Shown: positions 1-9,120 of the stretch, one piece after another
Numbering within the stretch: position 1 is the first letter of the stretch
Layout: every line of letters starts with the position of its first letter
Source: Vibrio rumoiensis
GTDB lineage: Bacteria > Pseudomonadota > Gammaproteobacteria > Enterobacterales > Vibrionaceae
Direction of reading: 5' to 3'
Assembly (NCBI RefSeq): GCF_002218045.2
Contig: NZ_AP018685.1
Coordinates: 2,046,001-2,110,000, forward strand
DNA: 64,000 nt
Program-made: the position numbers and the translations under genes
The notes under the pieces: generated by a model
Database searches by the model: none
What the model saw: only the letters and a program-made list of their open reading frames with translations
What the model was told of the DNA's origin: nothing

Positions 1-317
1 TGATTGGTGATGGTAAACGTGTCACGAGTCTAAAATACAAAGATCGCAACACCGATGAAATCAAAGAAATCGAGCTATCAGGTATCTTTGTCCAAATTGG
101 CCTAGTTCCAAATACCGAATGGTTAAAAGATAGTGAAGTAAAACTCTCTGAACGTGGTGAGATCATCGTAAATGATCGCGGCGAAACTAGCCTACCAGGC
201 GTTTTTGCTGCAGGCGATGCAACTACAGTGCCTTACAAACAAATCATCATTGCGATGGGTGATGGCGCTAAAGCAAGCTTAAGTGCTTTTGACTACTTAA
301 TTCGTCAAGATGTTTGA
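1..317 (+). CDS. ahpF: Alkyl hydroperoxide reductase subunit F, C-terminal end (partial)
   Basis: This is the last 105 codons or so of a flavoprotein disulfide reductase, read from base 3 to the TGA at 315-317; the 5' part lies outside the window. The piece contains the second FAD-binding motif of the family (FAAGDATTVPYKQI) and the AhpF-type tail (GDGAKASLSAFDYLI). AhpF passes electrons from NADH to the peroxiredoxin AhpC, which reduces peroxides in the cytoplasm. Thioredoxin reductase shares the fold, but the TTVPYKQI motif and tail favour AhpF. A strong terminator follows 24 bases after the stop. AhpF is a usual member of the OxyR regulon, and oxyR lies at the far end of this window. Confidence 0.9.
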   Translation, partial: IGDGKRVTSLKYKDRNTDEIKEIELSGIFVQIGLVPNTEWLKDSEVKLSERGEIIVNDRGETSLPGVFAAGDATTVPYKQIIIAMGDGAKASLSAFDYLIRQDV

Positions 318-341
318 TATTTGATAACACTGACCTAGTAC

Positions 342-370
342 AAAAACGAGCTCATTACGAGCTCGTTTTT
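342..370. terminator. Bidirectional Rho-independent terminator
   Basis: A perfect 12-bp stem (342-353 with 359-370) surrounds a 5-base loop, with an A tract at one side and a T tract at the other. It can therefore end both ahpF (plus) and the convergent SulP gene (minus), whose stop codons lie on either side. Confidence 0.9.
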
Positions 371-380
371 ATTTATATCG

Positions 381-2147
381 TTATACCTCAGCAGGTGCAT
401 GCTCCCTTTCTTCCGGTAATTTTTCTTTTACCACTTCAGGGACTTGGCCTTCACTTACCGCTTCTAAGTAACAGCCACTCATCTTAATGGCGAGGTACAT
501 ATCTGCACGCAGTCGAATGCCCTCTTCTCCAACCTTAATTCCAGCCAAATCACACCATTGCTTAAGACGCCGCTTATGACCTGCAAACACTAAGCGAATA
601 CCGCGTTTTTTTAAGATAACTTGGATATCGCTGATCACAGCCATCACTGTCAGATCTAAATGAGTGAAACTTGCCACCGCATCAATAATCACACATTTAA
701 CATCATTAGAGCCTGCTTCAGCCACTTGGAATAATAAACGCCGTTTAAAGTGCGCAGCGTTAAAGTAGGTTAACGGTGAATTGAAACGATAAATCACGAG
801 ACCTGGAATCGCTTTGGCTTTTCCTGATTTACCTAAACTTCTCACAGTCCCTTTAGTGTCAAGGCCTAGTACTTGATCAGTAGGACGCATTATAATTCGC
901 AAAAATTGGAACAATCCAAGCAATACCGCCAGCGTAATCCCCGGAATAACACCAATTACCAACACGGCAATAAAAGTGATGCTGGATAAATAAAATGCAT
1001 CCTTATCTCGCTTACGTAGCCCCCAAATACCTTTTAAATCAATTAACGATATTGACGCTACAATCAAGACGACACCTAACGCGGCGACAGGAATAAACTG
1101 TAATGGTTGATAAGCAATCACCGCCACAATAGCAATAATGGCAGCAGAAATAATGGAAACCAGCTGCGTTTTACCGCCATTGGCATCATTCACTGCCGTT
1201 CTTGAACTGGTACCACTGACCACAAAACCTTGAGAAAACGCCGAAGCAATATTGATCATACCAAGTGCACGAAATTCTTTATCCGCATCAATATCATAAC
1301 CATTTTTAGCGGCAAAACTACGCGCGGTAATCATCATACTAACAAAACTCACCATCGCTAAGTTAAGTGCAGGCATCACTAACTCTCGGCTTAGACCTAT
1401 ATCAAATTCAGGAGTTTGAAAAACCGGTAGTCCACCTTCAACCATTCCGACAATACCCACACCAACCGATTGGAAATCGCCAAGCCAAACGAAAAGGCTA
1501 GAAATAATGATTGCGAGCATCGCGGCAGGCCAAGTTGGTCGTAGCTTCTTACAAAAAATGTAAACACCAACTGTCATGGCACTTACTAACAGTGTTTGCC
1601 AATGAATATTGACCAATTGCGAAGGCGCTTCCCACACCTGTTCAATGAGGTTCGGTTGGTTATAGGTAATACCGAAGACTTTAAAAAACTGACTAACTAT
1701 GATGGTGATCGATACACCATTAAGTAGCCCAAGCAAAATAGGACGAGAAAGAAAATCTGCAAATACACCGAGTTTAAATCGGCTCGCAATCAAACACCAC
1801 ACACCGGTCATGGCTGTCATGGTGATAACTAACTGCCAATGCTTAACCGTATCGCCAGCAGCAAGCGGTGTCACCACGGCCGCAATCACCGCACAAGTTG
1901 CCGTATCTGGGCCAACAATTAATTGTTTGGAGGTTCCCATTAAGGCATAAACTAACATAGGTAAAACGCAGGAATACAAACCAACTATCGCGCTTACCCC
2001 GGTTAATTGCGCATAAGCAATCGCAACGGGCAAGGCAACAGCGACCACCGAAAGTGCCGCTCTTATATCATCGCCAAGCCAAGCTCTTTCATAAGACTTT
2101 AATTGAGATAAGCCGGGAAACCACTCTTCAATCCATGCTCTTTTCAA
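381..2147 (-). CDS. SulP-family anion transporter with STAS domain
   Basis: A 588-residue inner-membrane permease of the SulP (SLC26) family. The N-terminal two thirds is hydrophobic and carries the family signature around residues 30-85 (ALPVAIAYAQLTG, then GTSKQLIVGPDTATCAV). Residues from about 440 to 560 form a cytoplasmic STAS domain, with ids such as VKCVIIDAVASFTHLDLT. SulP proteins carry sulfate, bicarbonate, dicarboxylates or other anions; the substrate cannot be read from the sequence. The start is TTG at 2147, preceded by an AGGA ribosome site about nine bases upstream; no better start is in frame. It stands alone, with terminators on its 3' side. Family assignment is secure, substrate unknown. 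Confidence 0.9.
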   Translation of the reverse strand: MKRAWIEEWFPGLSQLKSYERAWLGDDIRAALSVVAVALPVAIAYAQLTGVSAIVGLYSCVLPMLVYALMGTSKQLIVGPDTATCAVIAAVVTPLAAGDTVKHWQLVITMTAMTGVWCLIASRFKLGVFADFLSRPILLGLLNGVSITIIVSQFFKVFGITYNQPNLIEQVWEAPSQLVNIHWQTLLVSAMTVGVYIFCKKLRPTWPAAMLAIIISSLFVWLGDFQSVGVGIVGMVEGGLPVFQTPEFDIGLSRELVMPALNLAMVSFVSMMITARSFAAKNGYDIDADKEFRALGMINIASAFSQGFVVSGTSSRTAVNDANGGKTQLVSIISAAIIAIVAVIAYQPLQFIPVAALGVVLIVASISLIDLKGIWGLRKRDKDAFYLSSITFIAVLVIGVIPGITLAVLLGLFQFLRIIMRPTDQVLGLDTKGTVRSLGKSGKAKAIPGLVIYRFNSPLTYFNAAHFKRRLLFQVAEAGSNDVKCVIIDAVASFTHLDLTVMAVISDIQVILKKRGIRLVFAGHKRRLKQWCDLAGIKVGEEGIRLRADMYLAIKMSGCYLEAVSEGQVPEVVKEKLPEEREHAPAEV

Positions 2148-2324
2148 TTCTGAATATCCTTTATAAACTTACCTTTCCATATCATATACCTTAGTAAGTG
2201 TAAGTGATCGTTTTCATAAAAATATTTTTATCTATATAAATAAACCACTTAACCTCAAGCATTCATTTAAACAATCAATACTTAAGGTTAGTAAAAGATT
2301 TGAGGGTTAGAATAGTAAACAGCG

Positions 2325-2996
2325 TTATCGCGGTGGGTCGACTTTATTTACTCCCGAACCATTCACTCGAAACCAACCCGCGATTGAATAACGATCACGA
2401 TTAGCAGGTAGTACCTCATGAGGAAAGTCTTCACTGAGAAAAATAGCAACCGTCCCAAAGCTAGGAGTGACACGTACAAGCTCATCGCTGCTCTCTTCTC
2501 GATAGATCACTAATTCCCCTTGATCTTCTTTAATCCAATCGGGGTTTAAGTACACCACTAAGCTAATAATACGATTAGATTCTCCCTTAAAGGCATCTTT
2601 ATGCGTTTTATAAAAATCCCCCGGTGAGTAATGAGCAAAGTGGCTTTCAAATGAAAAAAGCCCTAAAAATAAGTGTCGATTTAAGTAGCGTTGTAATTCG
2701 GCAGCCCAACTCAACCATGCTTGCCCTGCCTCGCTTTCTCCATTAATCCAACACACTTCATCTTTACGCACAAACTGATTGAGCATCAGTTTATCTTCAC
2801 GGCCAATTCCTGCACGTTTAAAGTTCTCATCAGGCATGCTATGTACATGGTGATGCAATTGATTGAGTAAATTAAGAGGAAGTGCATTAGGGTGAATGCT
2901 ATAACCTTGATGAGCAATATTTTCGGCCATAGTATGGAATAGTGATTCATTCACCAAAGGCAAATCAATCACATCTTCAGTCAAAACAACGTTCAT
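2325..2996 (-). CDS. 2OG-Fe(II) oxygenase, prolyl 4-hydroxylase-like
   Basis: A 223-residue protein with the double-stranded beta-helix signature of 2-oxoglutarate/Fe(II) dioxygenases. The metal triad is visible as HKD (HxD) near residue 136 and the distal His in FPHEVLP near residue 197; the Arg that would hold 2-oxoglutarate follows in DRYSIAGWFR. It most resembles the small bacterial prolyl-hydroxylase-like proteins that act on proteins. No target is evident from the neighbours. The ATG has an AAGGA site at ideal spacing. It is a single gene, separated from the cyo operon by a terminator. Fold and cofactors are well supported; the substrate is unknown. Confidence 0.85.
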   Translation of the reverse strand: MNVVLTEDVIDLPLVNESLFHTMAENIAHQGYSIHPNALPLNLLNQLHHHVHSMPDENFKRAGIGREDKLMLNQFVRKDEVCWINGESEAGQAWLSWAAELQRYLNRHLFLGLFSFESHFAHYSPGDFYKTHKDAFKGESNRIISLVVYLNPDWIKEDQGELVIYREESSDELVRVTPSFGTVAIFLSEDFPHEVLPANRDRYSIAGWFRVNGSGVNKVDPPR

Positions 2997-3151
2997 TTTT
3001 ATCCTTTAAAAAATACACGCTGCCTCTCTTCTCTAAACAGATACATAGAGAAAACCAAAGAGGTCAGAACGGCGGATGAGTGTAATTCGTGTTTAATTTT
3101 TAGGCGAGTGTTATTTGATTCATAAACTGAATTATTAGATAGATACATATA

Positions 3152-3186
3152 AAAAAACACCAAACTGGGGAGGTTTGGTGTTTTTT
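3152..3186. terminator. Rho-independent terminator, symmetrical
   Basis: A perfect 14-bp stem (3152-3165 with 3173-3186) around a 7-base loop begins with six A and ends with six T. On the minus strand it would stop transcripts running out of the cyo operon before they enter the 2OG oxygenase gene. Confidence 0.85.
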
Positions 3187-3440
3187 CATTTTTCACTAGT
3201 CAACTTGGAGTTTCACTAGGTTTTCCCAGAGAGATACATCGCTATTCCAATTGAAACGACTAGGATTTTAAGCCTAAATACATTTCAGCGACGCTCAATT
3301 TACAGCAAACAATTTGTCGGAATCTGACTATTTAAACAACAAGCAAATAAAACAATCAGTACGCAACATCTTGATTACATTCCATCCATTATGCTTACAT
3401 TCATGAAAAACTAAACCATCATTTTTGAAATGTAAATTTA

Positions 3441-3473
3441 CTTGAAAAGGTCGTTTTCAAGTTGGCCTTTTTC
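3441..3473 (-). terminator. Hairpin just downstream of cyoE
   Basis: Two alternative pairings are visible. One is a perfect 8-bp stem CTTGAAAA/TTTTCAAG (3441-3448 with 3454-3461). The other is GAAAAGG with CCTTTTTC (3466-3473). No long T tract follows on the minus strand, so this may be an mRNA 3' end-stabilising hairpin and not a true terminator. Confidence 0.35.
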
Positions 3474-3483
3474 AAATAATCGT

Positions 3484-4353
3484 CTACAAAAATGACAATG
3501 GTATCAACTCTAAACCGAGCACTGAGCTAAATGCCATAACCACTAATAGTGACGTCTTAAATACCGATTTAGACCATTGAATATAATTCGATTCATCCAT
3601 GCTTCGAAAGGTTACTTTTGACCATGCAAAGCAAGATAATGCAGCGACCGCTAAATACTCATAGCCAGTGTGCCCAAAAGCATACAGACCAAGTGCAACC
3701 AACGAAAATGCCGCTACATATGCCATCATATGCTGACGAGCGCGCTGTATTCCTTTTACGACTGGAAGTACCGGAATACCCGCGTCTTCATAGTCTTGCA
3801 TTCTGAACATGGCAATCGCATACGAGTGCGGCATTTGCCATAAACAGAACAAGCTAAACAGTAATACCGCTTCAAAACTAATGTAATTAGTCACGGCAAG
3901 ATAGCCCACTAATGGTGGAATCGCCCCCGATACACTGCCGACTAAAGTGCCGTATACCGAGGTTCGCTTATACCACATGGTATAAAAGAATACGTAAAAC
4001 ACATATCCAAGCAGCACCATTACTGCTGATAATGGGTTGGCCATTTTATACAGCAATCCAGTACCTGCCAGTAACATCACCAAGGCGTAAAGAAAGGCGT
4101 GATCAGCCTTGATTCCACCTTTCACCATGGTGCGATTCTGAGTTCGTGACATTTTAAAATCGATATCACGATCAAAAATGTTATTAATCACACAGCCAGA
4201 GGCTATGACCAACGCCACGCCTAGCATAGTAAACAACAGCAAACTCAATGTAGCAGGCTCTGATTTAGCCGCTAGAAAGTAACCTGCTAAAACAGAGATC
4301 AAATTGCCAACAATAATGCCGGGTTTGGTGATGGATACGTATTCTTTCAACAT
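3484..4353 (-). CDS. cyoE: Protoheme IX farnesyltransferase (heme O synthase)
   Basis: A 289-residue integral membrane prenyltransferase of the UbiA family. It adds a farnesyl group to heme b to make heme O, the high-spin heme of the bo3 oxidase encoded upstream. Both aspartate-rich motifs are present: NNIFDRDIDFKMSRT near residue 60 and RMQDYEDAGIPVLP near residue 183. The length matches E. coli CyoE. It is the last gene of cyoABCDE, ten bases after cyoD, and is followed by hairpins. CtaB of aa3-type oxidases is the same family, but position in the cyo operon decides the name. Confidence 0.95.
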   Translation of the reverse strand: MLKEYVSITKPGIIVGNLISVLAGYFLAAKSEPATLSLLLFTMLGVALVIASGCVINNIFDRDIDFKMSRTQNRTMVKGGIKADHAFLYALVMLLAGTGLLYKMANPLSAVMVLLGYVFYVFFYTMWYKRTSVYGTLVGSVSGAIPPLVGYLAVTNYISFEAVLLFSLFCLWQMPHSYAIAMFRMQDYEDAGIPVLPVVKGIQRARQHMMAYVAAFSLVALGLYAFGHTGYEYLAVAALSCFAWSKVTFRSMDESNYIQWSKSVFKTSLLVVMAFSSVLGLELIPLSFL

Positions 4354-4363
4354 GAGTTACAAC

Positions 4364-4690
4364 CTACATCATCATGTTATGGTTCAAGTTCCACATAATC
4401 CAGATTGAACCTGCAATTACGATGAAAACGATCACGGCCGTAAACGCAAAAGACAGTGCGTTAAACCGGCCTTTTTCAGAGCTATCCATGTGTAAGAAAT
4501 ACACAAGATGAACCAATAACTGAACCACTGCGGTAATGATCAAAATTTCGATCGTCGCCTCGCGTGATAACACACCAGTGTAAGCAAAATAAAACGGAAT
4601 AATCGTCAACACTAATGAAGCGATAAAACCAATAATATAGCCTTTAGCACCAGAGTCTTGGTGGTCTTTTGATACTGCTGAATTTGACAT
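4364..4690 (-). CDS. cyoD: Cytochrome bo3 ubiquinol oxidase subunit IV
   Basis: A 108-residue protein with three predicted membrane helices (starting GYIIGFIASLVLTIIPFYF, EILIITAVVQLLVHLVYFLH, and AVIVFIVIAGSIWIMW). It matches CyoD, the small subunit that aids assembly of the CuB site. The open frame extends 15 codons further upstream, but the ATG at 4690 is chosen because the product then begins MSNSAVSKDH and because it overlaps the cyoC stop as TAATG, a standard coupling junction. Confidence 0.93.
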   Translation of the reverse strand: MSNSAVSKDHQDSGAKGYIIGFIASLVLTIIPFYFAYTGVLSREATIEILIITAVVQLLVHLVYFLHMDSSEKGRFNALSFAFTAVIVFIVIAGSIWIMWNLNHNMMM

Positions 4691-5301
4691 TAGATCACCC
4701 CTAGTAAGTACACGATAGTGAATACACAGATCCAAACGATATCTAAGAAGTGCCAGAATAAACTTAAGCAGTAAAAACGGCCTTTCATTAAATCATTCAA
4801 CCCTTTAGAGCTTAATTGGAAGTAGCATACAGACAACCAAATAAGACCAAAAGTTACGTGTAATCCGTGCGTGCCGACCAAAGTAAAGAATGCCGATAAG
4901 AACGCACTACGCTGTGGCCCAAAACCTTCTTCAATCAAATGATGGAATTCATAGACTTCCATCGCGATAAAGCCAAGCCCGAGTAATGCGGTGATCAGTA
5001 GCCAACGTTTTAAGCCAGCGACATCTTCACGTTTCATCGCAATAATACCGAAACCAAAAGTGATACTACTTAATAGCAGCAGCATAGTTTCGACAAACAC
5101 AAATGGCAGCTCGAAAATATCTTTACCTGTTGGCCCACCAGCAGTGGCATTTACGAGTACCGCATAAGTAGCAAACAAACTACCAAATAGAATGCAGTCA
5201 CTCATCAAGTAAATCCAGAAGCCATATTGCTTCATCTCATTCGCGTCATGATGATCGTGATCATCATGATGACCATGCTCAACCGCAGTATTAGCGTGCA
5301 T
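4690..5301 (-). CDS. cyoC: Cytochrome bo3 ubiquinol oxidase subunit III
   Basis: A 203-residue subunit III of heme-copper oxidases with five predicted helices and the family motif GTHGLHVTFGLIWL. The N-terminus is rich in histidine (HGHHDDHDHHD), as is usual in CyoC. The start chosen is the ATG at 5301, with GGAGG seven bases upstream; nine further upstream codons are open but lie inside cyoB. The gene overlaps the cyoB 3' end by 11 bases, indicating translational coupling. Confidence 0.94.
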   Translation of the reverse strand: MHANTAVEHGHHDDHDHHDANEMKQYGFWIYLMSDCILFGSLFATYAVLVNATAGGPTGKDIFELPFVFVETMLLLLSSITFGFGIIAMKREDVAGLKRWLLITALLGLGFIAMEVYEFHHLIEEGFGPQRSAFLSAFFTLVGTHGLHVTFGLIWLSVCYFQLSSKGLNDLMKGRFYCLSLFWHFLDIVWICVFTIVYLLGVI

Positions 5302-7351
5302 AATCGACCTCCATATCTTCATCATCACCCGATGGGGCTGTTTGCTGAGATTTTGCTTTTCTCAACTGCTCTTTATGCGCATTTTCTATTGCTTTAATTT
5401 CCTCAACCGAGACATAGTAATCACGATCTTCATTAAAGCTATGCACAATCGCAGTCACGACAATACCGATGAAACCAACGGCAGCTAACCACCACATATA
5501 CCAGATCATGGCGAAACCAAAGATCAAAGCAAAACCAGAAATAACCATACCTGTCGCGGTATTTTTCGGCATATGAATTGGAGCGTATTCTTCTTGTTCA
5601 GCCAACTTAGCCTCTACACCTGCTTCGCCACGTTGCTTCTGATACCAAAACGCATCAATTTCATCGCCTTTCGGGATTTTGGCAAAGTTATAAAATGGCG
5701 GTGGTGATGAAGTTGCCCACTCAAGAGTACGAGCATTCCACGGATCCCCCGTTAAATCGCGATTTTGTTCACGATCACGCACACTCACAATAAATTGAAT
5801 CGCTTGACACAGTACGCCACAGAAAATAATGAAGGTACCGAACGCTGCCGTAGCTAATAACGGGAAGTATTCAGGGTCAATGTGTTGACTCAAACGACGA
5901 GTCATCCCCATAAAGCCAAGTGCGTATAGTGGAATAAAGGCAAATAAGAAGCCGATGATCCAGCACCAGAAGGCACGTTTGCCCCATGTTTCATTAAGCG
6001 TGAAACCTGTTGCTTTCGGGAACCAGTAAGTCACACCAGCAAAACAACCAAATACCACACCACCAATGATTACGTTATGGAAGTGAGCAATCAAGAATAA
6101 GCTGTTGTGTAGAACGAAGTCCGCTCCTGGAACCGCCATCAATACCCCTGTCATACCACCAACGGTAAAGGTGATCAGGAACCCGATAGTCCAAAGCATT
6201 GGAGAAGTAAACTCAACGCGACCACGGTACATAGTAAATAGCCAGTTGAAGATCTTAACCCCAGTTGGAATCGAGATAATCATGGTGGCAATACCAAAGA
6301 AGGCATTAACGTTCGCCCCTGAACCCATGGTAAAGAAGTGATGCAACCAAACCACAAACGCTAAGATGGTAATAACCACGGTAGCCCAAACTAATGAGGT
6401 ATAGCCGAATAGCTTCTTACGAGAGAACGTTGCAACGACTTCTGAATACACACCGAATATCGGCAGTACTAAGATGTAAACTTCCGGATGTCCCCATGCC
6501 CAGATTAAGTTGACGTACATCATCATGTTGCCGCCCATATCATTAGTGAAGAAATGGGTGCCGATGTAACGGTCAAGCGTCAGTAACGCAATGGTCACTG
6601 TCAAAATTGGGAAAGAGATAATAATTAAGATATTGGCGCATAATGAAGCCCAAGTGAATACTGGCATCTTCATTAACGGCATTGATGGTGTACGCATACG
6701 CATAATCGTCGTGAAGAAGTTCACACCCGATAACGTAGTACCTACGCCCGATATTTGCAGTGCCCAAATCCAGTAATCAACTCCAGTACCTGGGCTGGCT
6801 TTAATACCGGACAAAGGTGGGTACGCTAACCAACCGGTACGAGCAAACTCACCCACACCTAAAGAAACGTTAGTCAGAATCACACCTACCACAAATAACC
6901 AGAAGCTCAAGTTATTCAAATATGGGAATGCCACATCACGTGCACCAATTTGCAGTGGTACGACAATGTTCATCAAACCAATGATCAAAGGCATCGCCAC
7001 GAAGAAAATCATGATCACACCGTGAGCACTGAAGATTTGGTCATAGTGCTCAGGAGGTAAGTAGCCTGCCTCTCCTGCAGAAGAAAGCAATTGTTGGCTA
7101 CGCATCATCACGGCATCCGAGAAACCTCGAATCAACATGATTAATGCAACCGCAATATACATGAAACCAATTTTTTTATGGTCAATCGACGTAAACCATT
7201 CTGACCATAAGTATTGCCATTTACCGTAATAAGTAATGGCTGAAACTAATGCTATCCCTACCAGAGCGATCACTGCCAATGTCACCACGATAATGGGTTC
7301 ATGGTATGGCACGCTGTCGAGGGAAAGTCTTCCAAAGATACTTCCAAACAT
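5291..7351 (-). CDS. cyoB: Cytochrome bo3 ubiquinol oxidase subunit I
   Basis: A 686-residue catalytic subunit that reduces O2 to water and pumps protons. Heme and copper ligands are readable: FSAHGVIMIFF (low-spin heme His), WGHPEVYILVLP (CuB His and the cross-linked Tyr), WLHHFFTMG (two CuB His) and IAHFHNVIIGG (the two axial heme His). It has the extra N-terminal and C-terminal helices of the bo3 type. The C-terminal cytoplasmic tail is charged (KEQLRKAKSQQ) and slightly longer than in E. coli. It starts 15 bases after the cyoA stop. Confidence 0.97.
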   Translation of the reverse strand: MFGSIFGRLSLDSVPYHEPIIVVTLAVIALVGIALVSAITYYGKWQYLWSEWFTSIDHKKIGFMYIAVALIMLIRGFSDAVMMRSQQLLSSAGEAGYLPPEHYDQIFSAHGVIMIFFVAMPLIIGLMNIVVPLQIGARDVAFPYLNNLSFWLFVVGVILTNVSLGVGEFARTGWLAYPPLSGIKASPGTGVDYWIWALQISGVGTTLSGVNFFTTIMRMRTPSMPLMKMPVFTWASLCANILIIISFPILTVTIALLTLDRYIGTHFFTNDMGGNMMMYVNLIWAWGHPEVYILVLPIFGVYSEVVATFSRKKLFGYTSLVWATVVITILAFVVWLHHFFTMGSGANVNAFFGIATMIISIPTGVKIFNWLFTMYRGRVEFTSPMLWTIGFLITFTVGGMTGVLMAVPGADFVLHNSLFLIAHFHNVIIGGVVFGCFAGVTYWFPKATGFTLNETWGKRAFWCWIIGFLFAFIPLYALGFMGMTRRLSQHIDPEYFPLLATAAFGTFIIFCGVLCQAIQFIVSVRDREQNRDLTGDPWNARTLEWATSSPPPFYNFAKIPKGDEIDAFWYQKQRGEAGVEAKLAEQEEYAPIHMPKNTATGMVISGFALIFGFAMIWYMWWLAAVGFIGIVVTAIVHSFNEDRDYYVSVEEIKAIENAHKEQLRKAKSQQTAPSGDDEDMEVDYAR

Positions 7352-7366
7352 AGTATTTCCTACCCT

Positions 7367-8284
7367 TTAATGTTGTGCCATGTCCATATGGTGCCCTTGA
7401 TTCATACCTTCATCGGATGAATTCAGAGAACCTTTATACTGCTTAACCACATCGGCAAACAAATGCTCAGGAACGCTTGAGTAATACGTTACTGGTACAT
7501 TTTCACTTGGTTTAGCAAGCTGGCGATAGCCGTCAAAATCATTCATGACTAAGGCATTCTTATTCGATTTAACGCTGTTTACCCAGTCATTAAACTGCTC
7601 TGGCGTGTCAGTAACATGGGCTGTAAATTTCATCCCAGAAAAACCGTCACCACTATAACTAGCCGAAATACCTTTATAATCATTTGCTTCATTCGCCATA
7701 AGATGAACACTAGTCATCATGCCTGGCATCGCATAGATCTGGCTGCCAAGACGAGGAATAAAGAAAGAATTCATGATGTTGTCTGAAGTAACTTTGAACT
7801 TAACAGGGACATCTTTAGGGAAAGCAACGTAATTCACCGTTGCAATATGTTGTTCAGGGTAAATAAACAACCACTTCCAATCTAAAGAAACAACTTCAAT
7901 GGTCATATGATCGACTTCACTCACTAGCGGTTTAGATTGCTCTAATTCGTGAGTGGTGCGCCAAGTGATGGTGCCTAAAATGGCAATAATAATGATAGGA
8001 ACAGTCCACACCACCACTTCAATCTTGGTTGAATGCGCCCATTCTGGATCATATTTTTCATCGGTATTGCTAGCACGGTATTTATAAGAAAAAAAGACTG
8101 TCATTAAAATGACGGGGATAACCACGATCAACATCAGCAATAATGCGGTGATGATCAGTTCTTTTTCTTGAATGCCAATGACCCCTTTAGGATCAAGCAA
8201 AGCAGATTTACACCCTGACAAAAGAAGGGCTGCACTAAGCATCCCCACTCGTGACAAGATACTTTTATATCTTGAGGCTTCCAT
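7367..8284 (-). CDS. cyoA: Cytochrome bo3 ubiquinol oxidase subunit II (lipoprotein)
   Basis: A 305-residue subunit II. The N-terminus is a lipoprotein signal ending in the lipobox LLSGC, followed by two transmembrane helices (ELIITALLLMLIVVIPVIL and VVVWTVPIIIIAIL) and a periplasmic cupredoxin-like domain. The CuA cysteines of cytochrome c oxidases are absent, as expected for a quinol oxidase; the region reads FIPRLGSQIYAMPGM. First gene of cyoABCDE. An 836-base AT-rich region upstream separates it from the divergent BCCT gene and should hold its promoter. Confidence 0.95.
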   Translation of the reverse strand: MEASRYKSILSRVGMLSAALLLSGCKSALLDPKGVIGIQEKELIITALLLMLIVVIPVILMTVFFSYKYRASNTDEKYDPEWAHSTKIEVVVWTVPIIIIAILGTITWRTTHELEQSKPLVSEVDHMTIEVVSLDWKWLFIYPEQHIATVNYVAFPKDVPVKFKVTSDNIMNSFFIPRLGSQIYAMPGMMTSVHLMANEANDYKGISASYSGDGFSGMKFTAHVTDTPEQFNDWVNSVKSNKNALVMNDFDGYRQLAKPSENVPVTYYSSVPEHLFADVVKQYKGSLNSSDEGMNQGHHMDMAQH

Positions 8285-9120
8285 TCTAATTCTCGATGTT
8301 TAAGGGTTGCTGTCACATTGTGGATATAAACGAAACAACCGAGTGGTAAACAACGCAGTTTTATTAACCAATAGCCACATTTAGCGGCATGTTAACTAAC
8401 ATTTACTGCTTTTTATTTGTTATTTCCAATGTCTAACTTGCCGATCTAAAGAGAAAAAACGAAGAAAAACACGCAGAGGAAAACAACAAAACACAACAAG
8501 CATGTGCAAACATTACATTTACAAACATCTAGTTACATTTAGAACATTATGCTTACACACAAACAACAACTCACCATCTAAAAATGAAAACTAACTTCTC
8601 ACAAATAAACACAAGAATATAAAAACCACTAATATTCAATACGTTAAATAATCACACAAGAAATATACTTTAAATAAAAGTGAAAAATATGATCACTGAG
8701 ATAATAGAAGTTAAGCGATTTTTAATGAGATATAACGTATTTTCAAGCTATTTTCTTGCCATTTATCTAAACTAAGATATGTCAATATTGAAAACAAAAA
8801 AAAGGAGCCGGAATCTAAGTTCACACTCCTCTTTCTATCAAAAAATTCGTTCTAACAATGTTAAGCGGTTCCAAACCTTTTTATCTAGTGCGCAGGTTGT
8901 TGGAGCTAATGATAAAAGCCACTAACATACACCAGAAAAATGCATTAAGCATAAAAATCCACATAATCAATAAATATCAAATTAAAAAATCAAAAAAGAC
9001 AAAAAATCAGACTTTAATCTTATTATTTTATATGAAAAGTGTTATTTTTCATGTGAAGCCACAATTTAAAGGTGGCATTTTAATTAATGGATTGTCGTAT
9101 TTTGCTTAGGAGTAGCTATT
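8285..9120. other. AT-rich divergent regulatory region between cyoA and the BCCT gene
   Basis: No convincing gene in 836 bases. It must hold the promoters of cyoABCDE (minus) and the BCCT gene (plus). Near 8390-8402 is TGTTAACTAACA, close to the ArcA core WGTTAATTAW, which fits the known ArcA control of cyo in enterobacteria, but this is only a resemblance. Around 8801-8830 AGGAG and CTCCT could pair over an 18-base loop. The AGGAG at 9109-9113 is the ribosome site of the BCCT gene. An 83-codon ORF at 8858-9109 is Lys/Asn/Ile-rich, without a ribosome site, and is not credible. Confidence 0.6.

Larger units (their letters stand above)
2997..3483. other. Gene-free interval between cyoE and the oxygenase
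   Basis: No convincing gene. It holds the terminator at 3152-3186, a weaker hairpin just after cyoE (3441-3473), and a 9-base direct repeat TTTCACTAG at 3191-3199 and 3211-3219, two helical turns apart. The repeat could be a regulator site but no known consensus was recognised. A 65-codon ORF here runs through the terminator and is not credible. Confidence 0.6.

Noticed and set aside
2999..3196. 65-codon minus-strand ORF before the oxygenase
   Set aside because: It runs through the strong terminator at 3152-3186 and has no ribosome site.
5226..5301. Histidine-rich CyoC N-terminus as a novel metal site
   Set aside because: E. coli CyoC has a similar His-rich start, so it is an ordinary family trait.
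8858..9109. 83-codon plus-strand ORF before the BCCT gene
   Set aside because: Low-complexity Lys/Asn/Ile composition follows from AT-rich DNA, no ribosome site, and it ends at the BCCT ribosome site.
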